64,000 bases of DNA from JAAXIE01 sp965263155 (GCA_965263155.1 OZ253586.1:2170001-2234000), one strand, 5' to 3'. Positions 9,382-18,873 are shown, numbered from the stretch's first letter. Numbers and translations: made by a program. The notes: generated from the letters alone by a model not told the origin.

Positions 9382-10236
9382 CTAGACCGGGACGACCCTG
9401 CTGCGTATGTCCTTGAGGATGTCCAAGTTGGCCCGGTCGGGACCCTTGTTGTCTAGCCCCGGGACCTCTAGGAAGAAGGGGAGGTCCCAAAAGGCGGGAG
9501 AGCTCATGATGTGCTCGAAACCTTCTACGCCTATGTAACCTTGGCCAATGTTCTCGTGCCGGTCCACGCCTGCCCCCAATACCCGCTTGGAATCGTTGGC
9601 ATGCACCGCCGCCAGCCTCTCCAAGCCCACATGCTGGTCGAATTCCTCCAGCATGGCTTGGACGCCGTCCTTGGTGGACACGTCATAGCCAGCGGCGAAG
9701 GAGTGTTGCGTGTCCAGACAAACACGGATCCGCGGGCTGGCTACAGCGTGGATGATGCGACCCAACTCCTCGAAGCTGGCTCCGATGTGCTGGCCCATGC
9801 CTGCCGTGTTCTCCACGGTCAAATATGGCCCCTCCGGCGAACGCTCCAACACCTCATTGATGCCAGCCACTGTTTGCTCGAAGATAGCATCGTAGCCCAA
9901 CCCGCCATGGCTGCCGGGGTGAAAAATGACTCCCTGAGCGTCGATCTGGGCGGCTAGGTTCATGTAGTTCACCAAGGAGGTCTTGCCCTTGGCTAGGTTG
10001 TCCTCCTTGGGCGTGCCCAAGTTGATGAGGTAGATGGCGTGGAGGTACACGGGGGCAATGTCGGCTTCTTCCGACTTACGGCGGAACTCGGCCATCAGCT
10101 GTTCTGCGGGCATCTTGAAAGCCCAGCCTTGGGGCGGGGAGCCGAATATCTGGATGGCCTCGCAGCCGATGTCTGCGCCGCGGTCGATGGCCTTGTCCAG
10201 TCCCCCGGAAGTGGATACGTGGGCGCCCAACTTCAT
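9382..10236 (-). CDS. nfo: Endonuclease IV (AP endonuclease)
   Basis: A 284-residue AP2EC TIM-barrel enzyme that cleaves DNA at abasic sites in base excision repair. It begins MKLGAHVSTSGG, the standard endonuclease IV start; the ATG at 10236 follows GGGAGG. Metal-binding segments are visible: FHPGSHGG (His), ENTAG (Glu), CLDTQHSFAAGYD (Asp, His), HANDSK (His, Asp) and GxDRHENIG (Asp, His), plus the final LEVPG glutamate. The full set of zinc ligands appears intact. It is followed by the zincin gene at 4 nt. Upstream lies a short divergent promoter region shared with the alcohol dehydrogenase. Confidence 0.95.
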   Translation of the reverse strand: MKLGAHVSTSGGLDKAIDRGADIGCEAIQIFGSPPQGWAFKMPAEQLMAEFRRKSEEADIAPVYLHAIYLINLGTPKEDNLAKGKTSLVNYMNLAAQIDAQGVIFHPGSHGGLGYDAIFEQTVAGINEVLERSPEGPYLTVENTAGMGQHIGASFEELGRIIHAVASPRIRVCLDTQHSFAAGYDVSTKDGVQAMLEEFDQHVGLERLAAVHANDSKRVLGAGVDRHENIGQGYIGVEGFEHIMSSPAFWDLPFFLEVPGLDNKGPDRANLDILKDIRSRVVPV

Positions 10237-10295
10237 GGCATGACCTCCCACCTGTATCGATTGATACCTGGGCTGCATTATAGCGACCCCAGCCA

Positions 10296-10301
10296 TATAA
10301 T
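10296..10301 (+). promoter_or_regulatory. TATAAT box close to an ATG (probable leaderless transcript)
   Basis: A consensus TATAAT lies only 9 nt before the ATG at 10311, and no ribosome binding site intervenes. This predicts a leaderless mRNA for the alcohol dehydrogenase. A second TATAAT faces the other way (10277-10282, minus) toward nfo. No strong -35 is seen for either. Confidence 0.5.
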
Positions 10302-10310
10302 CGCCACGTT

Positions 10311-11348
10311 ATGAAAGCACTGGTGCTGGAGAGGCCTGGCCCCGAACCGCGCATGGCGTTGCGGGAAATGTCCACGCCTCAAGTTTCACGCGACCAAGTC
10401 TTGGTGCAGGTCGAGGCCTGTGGCCTCTGCTATCACGATGTTCTGGTAATGCGTGGCGTGTTGCGCCGCGGAGTTAAACAAGACTTGGTGCTGGGCCACG
10501 AGATATCGGGCACGGTGGCCGCCGTCGGCCCCGATGTGCATGGCTTGGCGGTAGGCGACCATGTCGCCAGCATACAGACCGATGCCTGCGGGGCGTGCGC
10601 TCGCTGCATTGCCGGACTGGAGCACCGCTGCACCTACGGCAGGGGCATCGGTCACAGCATGGACGGTGGGTTTGCCGAATACGTTAGCCTGCGGGCTTCC
10701 AGCTTGGTCAAATTGCCACCAGAGCTCGACTTGGAGAGCGCGTGCCTGCTGGGGTGCCCCATGGGGGTGGTGCAGCACGCCATCACCAAAGTAGGCAAAG
10801 TGCGTCCAGGCGAGAATGTATTGGTGACCGGAGCGGGTGGTGGCCTCGGCTCTCACGCTGTGCAACTCACCAAGGCTGCCGGAGCACAGGTGTACGCGGT
10901 GACCCGCACCGAAGCAAAGAGCGCCGCTCTTGAGGCCTTGGGAGCCGACCAAGTGGTCTGCTCATCGTCTGACCTAGACCACTCGGAGCTAGTGCTCGCC
11001 TTGACCGAGGACGCTGGCGTGGACGTCGCGTTCGACACGGTGGGGTCACCTACCTTCGACTCTACGTTCAGGTCTTTGGGACAGTACGGCCGTTGTGTTC
11101 TCTTGGGCGAGGTGGCTGGGGAACGCGTACCCGTGGCATTGGCGGAGATCATCTTTCGGGACGCCGCCATCCTAGGGTCGTCAGGTGCTGGCCGGAACGA
11201 CTTGCGCTCGGCGTTGGAGCTTGTGCAACAGGGCAAGGTACGACCAGTGGTTGCCGCGCGCTTTCCTTTAGAAAAATGGCAAGCGGCCTGCGACGTCATG
11301 GCGAGCGGGGCGCACGTAGGCAGGCTGCTCTTCACACTTAGCCGATAG
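10311..11348 (+). CDS. Zinc-dependent alcohol dehydrogenase (MDR family)
   Basis: A 345-residue medium-chain dehydrogenase/reductase. The catalytic zinc site shows as CGLCYHD (Cys) and GHEISG (His-Glu). The structural zinc loop is CGACARC...HRC, and the Rossmann motif GAGGGLGSHAVQ is near residue 172. It probably interconverts an alcohol and an aldehyde/ketone with NAD(P). The LGADQVV and VAFDTVGSPTFDS segments are typical of the cluster that also includes acryloyl-CoA-reductase-like members, so the substrate stays open. The only nearby in-frame start is the ATG at 10311, which sits almost on a TATAAT box. Confidence 0.88.
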   Translation: MKALVLERPGPEPRMALREMSTPQVSRDQVLVQVEACGLCYHDVLVMRGVLRRGVKQDLVLGHEISGTVAAVGPDVHGLAVGDHVASIQTDACGACARCIAGLEHRCTYGRGIGHSMDGGFAEYVSLRASSLVKLPPELDLESACLLGCPMGVVQHAITKVGKVRPGENVLVTGAGGGLGSHAVQLTKAAGAQVYAVTRTEAKSAALEALGADQVVCSSSDLDHSELVLALTEDAGVDVAFDTVGSPTFDSTFRSLGQYGRCVLLGEVAGERVPVALAEIIFRDAAILGSSGAGRNDLRSALELVQQGKVRPVVAARFPLEKWQAACDVMASGAHVGRLLFTLSR

Positions 11349-11362
11349 GGAGAAATGAACGT

Positions 11363-12313
11363 CTAGGTGGCTTGGCGGCGACGGGGAAGCAGCCGACGCA
11401 GTTCGCCTCGGTCCCACATCACCAGGAATTGACTGGCGACGAATATCGAGCTGTAGGTACCAATCACCACGCCACAGGCCAGCACCAGCAAGAAGGGCCT
11501 GATAGTGGAGCCGCCGATGAGCAGCAGGGCGACAATCACCAGCATGGTGGTCAGGCTGGTATTGAGGGAGCGGGCCATAGACTCCAGCAGACTGGTATTG
11601 ATAACCGTGGCCAAAGGCCGGTCCTGGTTAACGGAGCGGGCCACGTTCTCGCGTATGCGGTCGAACACGACAATGGTGTCGTTCACGCTGTAGCCAGCGA
11701 TGGTCAGCAGACCCACCATGAAGATTACGTCCACTTCTATGTCCAGCGCCTTCCCCAAGATGGAGAAAATGCCGATGACGATGACCACGTCATGCACCAA
11801 TGCCACGATGGCAGCCAACCCGTAGCGCACCGGATTGGGCACGTTGCGGAAGGCCCAAGTCACGTACACCAAGATGCCAATGGCAGCGGCTATTGATGCC
11901 CATATTGTCTTGACCACTGTCTCACGGGCTACCAGGGGGGAGACTGACTCGAAAGAGAAGCCCTCCGACGTAAGGGGGCCAATCCGCTCATTCAATGCGT
12001 CCCTGATTTGTGACTGTTCCGAAGCAAGATCGCCGACGGCTTCCCGCAAAGTGTCGGTGCGAATCAGCAGCCCGTTGTCGCCAGTGACTTGGATGATGGC
12101 CTCTGGGTGGCCCATCGACTCCAAGACGACTCGCACCTCCGATTCGGTGAACTGCACCCTCTCGTCGAACCGCACTTCGAGGGCGGAACCGCTGCTGAAC
12201 TCCAGCCCCAAATTGAGGCTGGGCGGTATTAGCAGGGAGATGATGCCCGGTATCAGCAGAAGTGCCGATAGCACCAAGAACCACTTGCGCTTGCCGACTA
12301 TATCCCAGCTCAC
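11363..12313 (-). CDS. secF: Protein translocase subunit SecF
   Basis: A 316-residue inner-membrane protein that works with SecD to use the proton-motive force in late protein export. It has an N-terminal membrane segment after WDIVGKRKWFLVLS, a periplasmic P1-like domain, and five further helices. The family segments IVALVHDVVIVIGIFS, GYSVNDTIVVFDRIREN and LNTSLTTM are all present. Its start lies 3 nt after the secD stop, so the two are co-translated. No frameshift is seen and the length is normal. Confidence 0.95.
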   Translation of the reverse strand: MSWDIVGKRKWFLVLSALLLIPGIISLLIPPSLNLGLEFSSGSALEVRFDERVQFTESEVRVVLESMGHPEAIIQVTGDNGLLIRTDTLREAVGDLASEQSQIRDALNERIGPLTSEGFSFESVSPLVARETVVKTIWASIAAAIGILVYVTWAFRNVPNPVRYGLAAIVALVHDVVIVIGIFSILGKALDIEVDVIFMVGLLTIAGYSVNDTIVVFDRIRENVARSVNQDRPLATVINTSLLESMARSLNTSLTTMLVIVALLLIGGSTIRPFLLVLACGVVIGTYSSIFVASQFLVMWDRGELRRLLPRRRQAT

Positions 12314-12316
12314 CGT

Positions 12317-14143
12317 TTAATCCTTGCCATCGCCAGCGCTGCTGGCTGGCCGCATCTTTCCTTCAGGCGTAAAGAGGCCGATGCTGCGTCCCATGCGCGT
12401 CAGGGCCATGAGTTGGAGAAGGTTCCGGCTGACAGTGACGGCGGTAAACATGCTGACGGCCACGCCAATGCTCAAGGTTATGGCAAAGCCTGTTACCTGT
12501 GGAGCGCCCAGCCGAGAGCCAAGCCACCACAGGATGGCGCACGTAATCAGCGTGGAGACGTTGCCGTCGAATATGGCTGTCCAAGCGCGACGGAAGCCAA
12601 CGTCCATGGACGACGCCAAGGTGCGCCCCGTGCGCAACTCCTCTTTTACCCGCTCGAAAATCAACACGTTGGCATCCACTGCCATACCGATGGAGAGAAT
12701 GACGCCAGCCATGCCCGAGAGGGTGAGGGTGACGGGCAACAGCTTGAAGACAGACAGCAGAATCGCAGCGTAAATCAGCAGCGCAGTGGCGGCCACCAAA
12801 CCGGGGGCACGGTAGTACACGACCATGAAGGCCAGCACCAGTGCCAGACCCACCAAGCCTGCCTTCAGGCTCTTGTCCAGCGAGTCCTGCCCCAACGTGG
12901 CGTCGACGGTGGTCTCGGCGATGAGGTTCAAGGGTACAGGAATTGCGCCCGACTTCAACTGGATGGCGATCCGGCGCGTTTCAGGCAGGGTGAAATTACC
13001 CTCAATAATAGTGCGACCGTCGGGGATATAGGCCCTCGACGCGGGGGCCAGAATCTCTCCCCCATCCAAGGTGAAGACGATGCGCTTGAGCTGGTCGCCT
13101 TGGATACGGCGTGTCAAGTCAGCGAACAGTTTAGTGCCTCTCCCATCGAAGCGCAGGCTAATTGCTGGTAGGCCCGCTCCGTCCCGGTCGGGATAGGCGT
13201 CCTCTAGGTCATCGCCGGTCAGGCCGTCGCCTATGGGCACATCAGTGTAATTAACACACGCAGTGGTTTCGCAGGTGCGCTCTTCAAAGATCAACTGCGC
13301 GGTCTCTCCGATGATCTTCTTGGCCTCTTCCAAGTCCTCCACGCCGGGGAGCTGGACGATGACCTTATCGTCGCCCAAGCGCTGGATCGTGGGTTCGCTG
13401 GTGCCAAGTGAGTTGATACGCCGGTTGATGGTGTCGATGACACCCGTCATGTCGTCATCACTGGGCACCCGCCCCGGCCTCACCTCCACAGCCTGTACAG
13501 GAGCCAACTCGGAGAGGGCTTCAGTGATTTCGGCCTCGACCTCCTCATCGACCTTAGTCTGAGGGAACCCAATGGTATAGCGGTTGTCCTGCGAGCCGCG
13601 AATGGAGGCGCGAGGGTCGATACTCGTCAAGACGATCAAAAGCTCGGCGTCGCCAAAGCCTTCCTTGCGCTCGAACGACACAGTGATCTCGAACGGGCCA
13701 TCTGCCAACGGGGCTGATTCGACTCTCCCTGTGAAGCCCCGTGCCTCGGCCAACGTTTCAAGTTCCCCAGTTATGTCGCGTTCCACGTCTTCGCGTGTCA
13801 CATCGGTTACGTCGGGCACTTGTATAGTGAATCTGTTTTCTGCACCTTCTACAGGCTCCACTAGAGCTGACTGGCCTGTAAGAGCACCCTCTACTTCAAT
13901 GGCCTGCAAAGTGGCATCCGCTGGTAGGCGGGCGAAGGTAACGTCCACTTCATCGGCAAACCGCGCTTGGTACTTGAGGTAGCTGCCGCCTTGGAGATCC
14001 AGCCCTAAGGTCAGGCCAAGAGGGCCATCCGAGTCTCGGTTGAAGCCGAGGAGGTTTATTTCCTTGAAGGATAGTGCGAGGACAGCAAATATCGTCAGAA
14101 TGCCGACGACGATGGCTGTACGCAGAATACGTCGTCGGACCAT
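12317..14143 (-). CDS. secD: Protein translocase subunit SecD
   Basis: A 608-residue membrane protein, the larger half of SecDF. The N-terminal helix (RTAIVVGILTIFAVLAL) is followed by the DLQGGSYLKYQ strand, a long extracytoplasmic P1 region (about residues 60-420), and a six-helix RND-type bundle. The late motif SIGMAVDANVLIFERVKEEL is the SecD proton-relay segment. It is preceded 5 nt upstream by the cca-type gene and followed at 3 nt by secF, giving one minus-strand operon cca-secD-secF. The P1 region is long, as common in Chloroflexota and Actinobacteria. Confidence 0.95.
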   Translation of the reverse strand: MVRRRILRTAIVVGILTIFAVLALSFKEINLLGFNRDSDGPLGLTLGLDLQGGSYLKYQARFADEVDVTFARLPADATLQAIEVEGALTGQSALVEPVEGAENRFTIQVPDVTDVTREDVERDITGELETLAEARGFTGRVESAPLADGPFEITVSFERKEGFGDAELLIVLTSIDPRASIRGSQDNRYTIGFPQTKVDEEVEAEITEALSELAPVQAVEVRPGRVPSDDDMTGVIDTINRRINSLGTSEPTIQRLGDDKVIVQLPGVEDLEEAKKIIGETAQLIFEERTCETTACVNYTDVPIGDGLTGDDLEDAYPDRDGAGLPAISLRFDGRGTKLFADLTRRIQGDQLKRIVFTLDGGEILAPASRAYIPDGRTIIEGNFTLPETRRIAIQLKSGAIPVPLNLIAETTVDATLGQDSLDKSLKAGLVGLALVLAFMVVYYRAPGLVAATALLIYAAILLSVFKLLPVTLTLSGMAGVILSIGMAVDANVLIFERVKEELRTGRTLASSMDVGFRRAWTAIFDGNVSTLITCAILWWLGSRLGAPQVTGFAITLSIGVAVSMFTAVTVSRNLLQLMALTRMGRSIGLFTPEGKMRPASSAGDGKD

Positions 14144-14148
14144 TACGG

Positions 14149-15585
14149 CTAGCCCTCCGCTCGCCCTGCGTCAGAGATGCCTGTGCGCTGCATGTCAGGT
14201 CCATCGTCGGCGGACTCGTGCTGGAGCGCCTGCTCCACCCAAGCAAGGCCTTCCTCGCGGCTGGCAACCTCCCCGGCTGCTTCGGCCTCGCGCACCTGCT
14301 CCAATAGACGGCCGATGCGGGGACTGGGCGCCAGACCGAAGGCCTTCATCAGGGCATGACCATCCACCAGCGGTGGGTGGTCGGGAGCAATCTCAGGGCG
14401 CTCGCCCTCGGTGATGATGTGGCTGACCTTGGTGGCATGCCTGCGCCAGTCAGGCTCTTCAAGCAGGGGTCCGCGGGCCGCAAGATAGTCGGCAAAGCTG
14501 AGGTAGAGGGTGTCGACGGCTGCGCCCTTCACGTCGCGAAAGAAGCGGTGGATGGCCTTAGCCGTGGGAAGGTCCAAGCCTTGGCTCATCTGGCCGGGGC
14601 GGAGGTGGTTCTGCACCATGAGGCACACCGCCTCGGTGTTAGCAGCGCTGAACCGAAGCCGGCGCATTATGTCATGCGTCATTTCGGCGCCCATAGTGTG
14701 GTGTCCAAAGAAACGTGTGCGTCCATTCTCATCGATCATCTTGGTACGGGGCTTGGCCACATCGTGCAGCAGGCAACCCAGCTTGAGAAGGGTGCGGCGC
14801 GACAGGTTGTCGCCCGCGTCTTGGGCGAAGTACCGCTTCCTATCCTCACCCCAAGGCACCAGAGAGGGGCCGCCTTCTCGCGTTACGCGTTCTGCCGTAT
14901 CCACAGCCTCTAGGGAGTGCCCGAACACATCCCAGTAGTGCTCGCGCGGCTGCTCGACCCCCTTGGCCTCCTCAAGCTCAGGGATTATAGCGCAGAGCAG
15001 CCCCAGTTCGTCCAAGAGGGCAAGATGGACTTTGGCCCGGTTGGCCGCCAGGATATCGCAAAACACCTCCCGGACTCGCTCGCTGGCCACTGCGGTGACC
15101 GCGTGGGCATTCTGCGCGATGGCGGATTGGGTCTCGGCTTCGATGGTGAAGCCCAGCCGGGCAGCTAGGGCCACAGCCCGTAGCAATCGCAGCGGGTCAT
15201 CGGTGAACGCAGCCGAGGACACCATCCGCAAGGCCTCCTGCTCCAGATCGCGCCTCCCACCGTAGGGGTCGATGATGGACTGCACTGGAAGATCGTCGCG
15301 CCATTGGTCCAAGGGCATTGCCATGGCATCAATGGTGAAGTCGCGCAGAGCAAGGTCGGCCTCAATAGAGCCGCCCCGCATCCCTGCCACGTCAACCACC
15401 CGCTGCCCTGCACGGCTGCCTAAGATGACACGCGCCAAGCCGTGCGCTTGGCCCAAAGGAATAACATGTCCGCCGAAGGCTAAGGCCAAAGCCCTAGCTT
15501 CTGAAAAAGGGTCGCCGGAGACGACGATATCGACGTCAGCCGCGGGCAGGCCAATCAGGGTGTCCCGCAGAAAACCACCGACCAA
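14149..15585 (-). CDS. cca: CCA tRNA nucleotidyltransferase / poly(A) polymerase family with HD domain
   Basis: A class II nucleotidyltransferase that adds or repairs tRNA CCA ends or adds A tails. GGFLRD and the DVDIVVSGD metal motif form the head domain. An RNA-binding region (RLLRAVALAARLGF) follows, then an HD domain with LLHDVAKPRTK. The only standard in-frame start is TTG at 15585, but the frame stays open upstream as LSQLSDFLRGRGDAY-LVGG, which looks like the normal N-terminus of the family. The next upstream stop is TAA, and no ATG, GTG or TTG precedes the conserved part, so translation may begin at a rare codon such as ATT (15658-15660) or CTG (15655-15657). This heads the secDF operon. 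Confidence 0.85.
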   Translation of the reverse strand: MVGGFLRDTLIGLPAADVDIVVSGDPFSEARALALAFGGHVIPLGQAHGLARVILGSRAGQRVVDVAGMRGGSIEADLALRDFTIDAMAMPLDQWRDDLPVQSIIDPYGGRRDLEQEALRMVSSAAFTDDPLRLLRAVALAARLGFTIEAETQSAIAQNAHAVTAVASERVREVFCDILAANRAKVHLALLDELGLLCAIIPELEEAKGVEQPREHYWDVFGHSLEAVDTAERVTREGGPSLVPWGEDRKRYFAQDAGDNLSRRTLLKLGCLLHDVAKPRTKMIDENGRTRFFGHHTMGAEMTHDIMRRLRFSAANTEAVCLMVQNHLRPGQMSQGLDLPTAKAIHRFFRDVKGAAVDTLYLSFADYLAARGPLLEEPDWRRHATKVSHIITEGERPEIAPDHPPLVDGHALMKAFGLAPSPRIGRLLEQVREAEAAGEVASREEGLAWVEQALQHESADDGPDMQRTGISDAGRAEG

Positions 15586-15710
15586 GTAGGCGTCACCGCG
15601 ACCACGGAGGAAATCGCTAAGCTGGGAGAGAAGGATGATAGTAGTACCTGTTGACAGAATACTTAATGGGCCAGCGTGTTATATGACAATGTCCGCAGGA
15701 TGGGCGAGGG

Positions 15711-16232
15711 CTACCCGGCGTAGGCAGGCTCTTCGTCTTGGGCCCGTTCTTCTTGGGGAGCCTTGTCAATCTTCCACAGACTGTTCCGGTCGACTAGGCG
15801 ATCGATATAGAGGACGCCGTCCAAGTGGTCGATTTCGTGCTCCAAGGCTTGGGCCAGCAGTTCGTCGGCCTTGATACGCACCAATCGGCCGTTGCGGTCC
15901 AAGGCCTTGGCCCGGACTCGCTCGGAGCGGCGGACAAGGCCACGATATCCTGGGATGCTGAGGCACCCCTCTTCTACTTGGCGCTCGCCCTCGCGGCGGG
16001 TTATCTCTGGGTTGACGTACACCCTAGGCTGCTCGTCGTCGGGCAACTGAATGACGATGACCCGCCGGGCCACTCCCACCTGCGGAGCTGCCAAGCCCAC
16101 GCCAGCGTTGGTGTGCATGGTCTCCACCATGTCGTCGGCCAGCTTGCGGATGTCGGCAGTCACCGAGGTGACGCGACTAGCCTTGTGTCGCAAGACTGGG
16201 TCGGGCATGAAGCGCATCGGCAGTGCAGCCAC
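15711..16232 (-). CDS. def: Peptide deformylase
   Basis: A 173-residue metalloenzyme that removes the formyl group from nascent proteins. All three motifs are present: GVGLAAPQVG, EGCLSIPG and EHEIDHLDG (the HExxH variant with Cys and two His binding the metal). The GTG at 16232 lies 6 nt after a perfect AGGAGG and gives the usual VAALPMRFMPDPVLRH start; the longer frame upstream has no family similarity. The C-terminus ends in an acidic tail. It is divergent from the next gene. Confidence 0.93.
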   Translation of the reverse strand: MAALPMRFMPDPVLRHKASRVTSVTADIRKLADDMVETMHTNAGVGLAAPQVGVARRVIVIQLPDDEQPRVYVNPEITRREGERQVEEGCLSIPGYRGLVRRSERVRAKALDRNGRLVRIKADELLAQALEHEIDHLDGVLYIDRLVDRNSLWKIDKAPQEERAQDEEPAYAG

Positions 16233-16381
16233 TGAGGACCTCCTGACACGAATGCCTGAGTATATCCAAAGGGACTTCTGGCTGTAAAGGCGGAGTGCGC
16301 ATCGGAAACACCTGACTCTCCCGTAAGGAACCCACATGTGATGTGCTAGAATCGAGGCAACTTGGAGGGGTCGCCCGCTCA

Positions 16382-17413
16382 ATGGACGTGGTACTTCTGG
16401 CATCCAACAGAGCCGGAGTTGGCAAGACCTCGATGGCGGCCGCCTTGGTGTCCCGATGGTCGCAGCAAGGACACCGACTTGCCTACCTGAGAGTGGGCGC
16501 CGACGGTGGAAGCCAAGAGACCGACACTGAGTATCTCGCCAAGCTGACCTCCTCTGCCCAGCAGTCTGCGGATGCCCCCGGCCTGACTGTGCCCCGAATC
16601 AATCCGGCGTGCCAGACGATCGGCGGCTTGGATGTGGCTCTGGCCAAATTCGCCAGTGAGGCGACCAGCCTTGGGTACAAGTTGGTGGTGGAAGTCTCGC
16701 CGCCGGAGGGTGAGGAGACCAGAACGTGGACCCTGTGCGGCGAGCTGGCTGATGCGTCGGGCGCATCGGTGGTGGCCATGGTCGACTACGCTGCCACCAC
16801 GGAGATGGACCGGCTCAATGCCGAATTGCGCCCGGTACGGCAACGGCTGGGCGGACTGCTGGTCAACGCCACGCCACCTTACAGGACCCGGGAAGCCGCT
16901 TCGAGACTACTCGGGAACACTGGAGGAGGCGATGGCCATCTCCTAGGGGTGGTCCCGGAAGATCGGATGATGCTGGCCCCAACAGTGGGCCAACTGGCCC
17001 ACCACCTCAAGGCACAGTGGGTGCTAGGCGAGGAGAAGACAGACGACCTCGTATGCCATGTGCTCATCGGCGGCAACCTGATGGACCCAGGAGTGACCTA
17101 TTTCGGGCGTCACCAGAACCAAGCGGTGGTGGTCCGCGGCGACCGACCCGATATCCAACTGGCGGCCCTTGGCAGTGAGCTTGCCTGCTTGGTGCTCACC
17201 GGAGGCCACCACCCAATACCCTACGTACACAACGAGGCCCAGCAGCAGGAGGTGCCTCTGCTGGTGGTGGAAAGCGACACCCACGCTACGGCAGAGTCGG
17301 TCGGTGGTCTCATCTCGCGGGGTGCAGTGCATCACCGCCGCAAGGCTAACCACTACGCCCATCTATTGGAGCAGCACTGCCAAACTCGGCTGCTGCAAGA
17401 GCTTCTGGGCTAA
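16382..17413 (+). CDS. BioD-like P-loop / DRTGG domain protein (Pta N-terminal type)
   Basis: A 343-residue protein with an N-terminal dethiobiotin-synthetase-like P-loop (SNRAGVGKTSMAAAL at about residues 7-21) and a C-terminal DRTGG-like domain (about residues 220-340, GGNLMDPGVTYFGRH...VLTGG). This pairing is known from the N-terminal part of long phosphotransacetylases and from stand-alone proteins of the same orthologous group. No acetyltransferase domain is present, so it is not Pta itself and is probably regulatory. The ATG follows GGAGGGG. The catalytic role is uncertain. Confidence 0.75.
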   Translation: MDVVLLASNRAGVGKTSMAAALVSRWSQQGHRLAYLRVGADGGSQETDTEYLAKLTSSAQQSADAPGLTVPRINPACQTIGGLDVALAKFASEATSLGYKLVVEVSPPEGEETRTWTLCGELADASGASVVAMVDYAATTEMDRLNAELRPVRQRLGGLLVNATPPYRTREAASRLLGNTGGGDGHLLGVVPEDRMMLAPTVGQLAHHLKAQWVLGEEKTDDLVCHVLIGGNLMDPGVTYFGRHQNQAVVVRGDRPDIQLAALGSELACLVLTGGHHPIPYVHNEAQQQEVPLLVVESDTHATAESVGGLISRGAVHHRRKANHYAHLLEQHCQTRLLQELLG

Positions 17414-17569
17414 GGTCCGCACCCCTCTCTGAGCTAGGGACGGCACCCCTCCAATAGCGCACCCCATCGTCATGACCCTTGTCCCTGAGTTACTGCCTAT
17501 TGCTAAATATGGCCGCGGTGTCTAAAATGCCCGTCTTGGTGGCCAAAATCCAATGGGAGGAAAAGGGGG

Positions 17570-17947
17570 TTGAATGCATTAGGCACCCACGTCATGTTGG
17601 AGCTCAAGGGATGTAACCCACAACTGCTGGACGACTTGCCCTACATCAAAAGCGTTATGCTAAACGCGGCCAACGGTGTAGGAGCCCATATTCTCAGCGA
17701 ATCTTTCCACCAGTTCTATCCCCAAGGTGTAACCGGCATTGTAGCCATTGCCGAATCCCACCTCTGCATCCATACCTGGCCGGAGTACGGATACGCCGCG
17801 GCGGATATCTTCACTTGTGGCACGTCCATCAAGCCGCAAGAGGCAGCCCAGTACATCATTGACCAGTTGGAATCGCAGGAGCCGTCCATAATGGAGCTCA
17901 AGCGAGGGATTTCGCCGCTAGGCGTGCCAGCACGTCAGCTATCTTAG
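17570..17947 (+). CDS. speH: S-adenosylmethionine decarboxylase proenzyme
   Basis: A 125-residue bacterial-type AdoMet decarboxylase that makes the aminopropyl donor for spermidine. The self-cleavage site AESH has the pyruvoyl-forming serine at residue 63, the HLCIHTWPE strand follows, and the acid/base cysteine is in FTCGTS (Cys83). The start is a TTG at 17570 behind GGGAGGAAAAGGGGG. The next gene is spermidine synthase, 11 nt after the stop, so the two act in one pathway and one operon. Confidence 0.95.
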   Translation: MNALGTHVMLELKGCNPQLLDDLPYIKSVMLNAANGVGAHILSESFHQFYPQGVTGIVAIAESHLCIHTWPEYGYAAADIFTCGTSIKPQEAAQYIIDQLESQEPSIMELKRGISPLGVPARQLS

Positions 17948-17958
17948 CTTAGGAGCGT

Positions 17959-18873
17959 ATGGACGCCTCGGGTAAATGGCACTTCGAAGTAGTCAGCCTT
18001 GACCTGTCGATGCTCTACAGGATCAGGGATGTGCTCTATACGGGTCAGACCGCCTATCAGAAGGTAGACATCCTCCAGTCGGAGGAGTTCGGTCGCTGTC
18101 TAGTATTGGACGGCAAGACCCAGTCCACCGAGTTCGACGAGCACATCTACCACGAGTGTCTGGTACACCCGGCTCTGCTGAGCCATCCCGACCCCAAGTC
18201 GGTATTTATTGGTGGCGGTGGCGAAGGCACCACCCTGAGGGAGGTGCTGGCCCATCGTTCGGTGGAGAAAGTCACCATGCTTGACTTGGACAAGGAGGTG
18301 GTGGACTTGTGCCGCCGCTTCCTACCGCAGCATCACCAAGGTTCTTTCGACGACCCTAGGGTGGAGTTGCTTCATCAGGACGCCCGGGGCTACCTCTCGG
18401 AGACTAGCGATACCTTCGACGTGATCGTGCTGGACTTGGTAGACCCAATGGAGGGAGGCCCTGCATACCTTCTGTACACTCGGGAGTTCTACCGGCTTGC
18501 AGCCAAGAGGCTGAATCCCGGTGGAATGCTCGTCACTCAGTCAGGTCCGGCAGGGCTGATCAACTACACGGAGTGCTTCACACCCATCGCACACACCTTG
18601 GGAGACCTCTTCCCGCAGGTCCGACCTTATACCGTGTACGTACCCTCCTTCATCACCCCATGGGGTTTCGTCATGGCCGTCTCAGACCCCGCGACCACGC
18701 TCCCCACAGTCGACGCCTTCCATGAGGTCTCTCGTTCGAGGCTGAGCACCGAACTCCGCTACCTCGACGGCATCACCTGCCACAGCCTGTTCACTCTGCC
18801 CCGCTACCTGCGCGAGGGCATCGCCTTCGAGACCCGCACCGTCTCCGACGACTCCCCCGTCTTCATGGTGTAG
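17959..18873 (+). CDS. speE: Spermidine synthase
   Basis: A 304-residue aminopropyltransferase. The N-terminal YRIRDVLYTGQTAYQKVDI strand region is followed by the LDGKTQSTEFDEHIYHE substrate loop, the SAM-type motif GGGGEGTTLREVL (about residue 91), and the catalytic LDLVDPMEGGPAYLLYT segment. It transfers the aminopropyl group from decarboxylated AdoMet to putrescine or a related amine. It is coupled to the AdoMet decarboxylase gene upstream. The length is normal and no oddity is seen. Confidence 0.94.
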   Translation: MDASGKWHFEVVSLDLSMLYRIRDVLYTGQTAYQKVDILQSEEFGRCLVLDGKTQSTEFDEHIYHECLVHPALLSHPDPKSVFIGGGGEGTTLREVLAHRSVEKVTMLDLDKEVVDLCRRFLPQHHQGSFDDPRVELLHQDARGYLSETSDTFDVIVLDLVDPMEGGPAYLLYTREFYRLAAKRLNPGGMLVTQSGPAGLINYTECFTPIAHTLGDLFPQVRPYTVYVPSFITPWGFVMAVSDPATTLPTVDAFHEVSRSRLSTELRYLDGITCHSLFTLPRYLREGIAFETRTVSDDSPVFMV

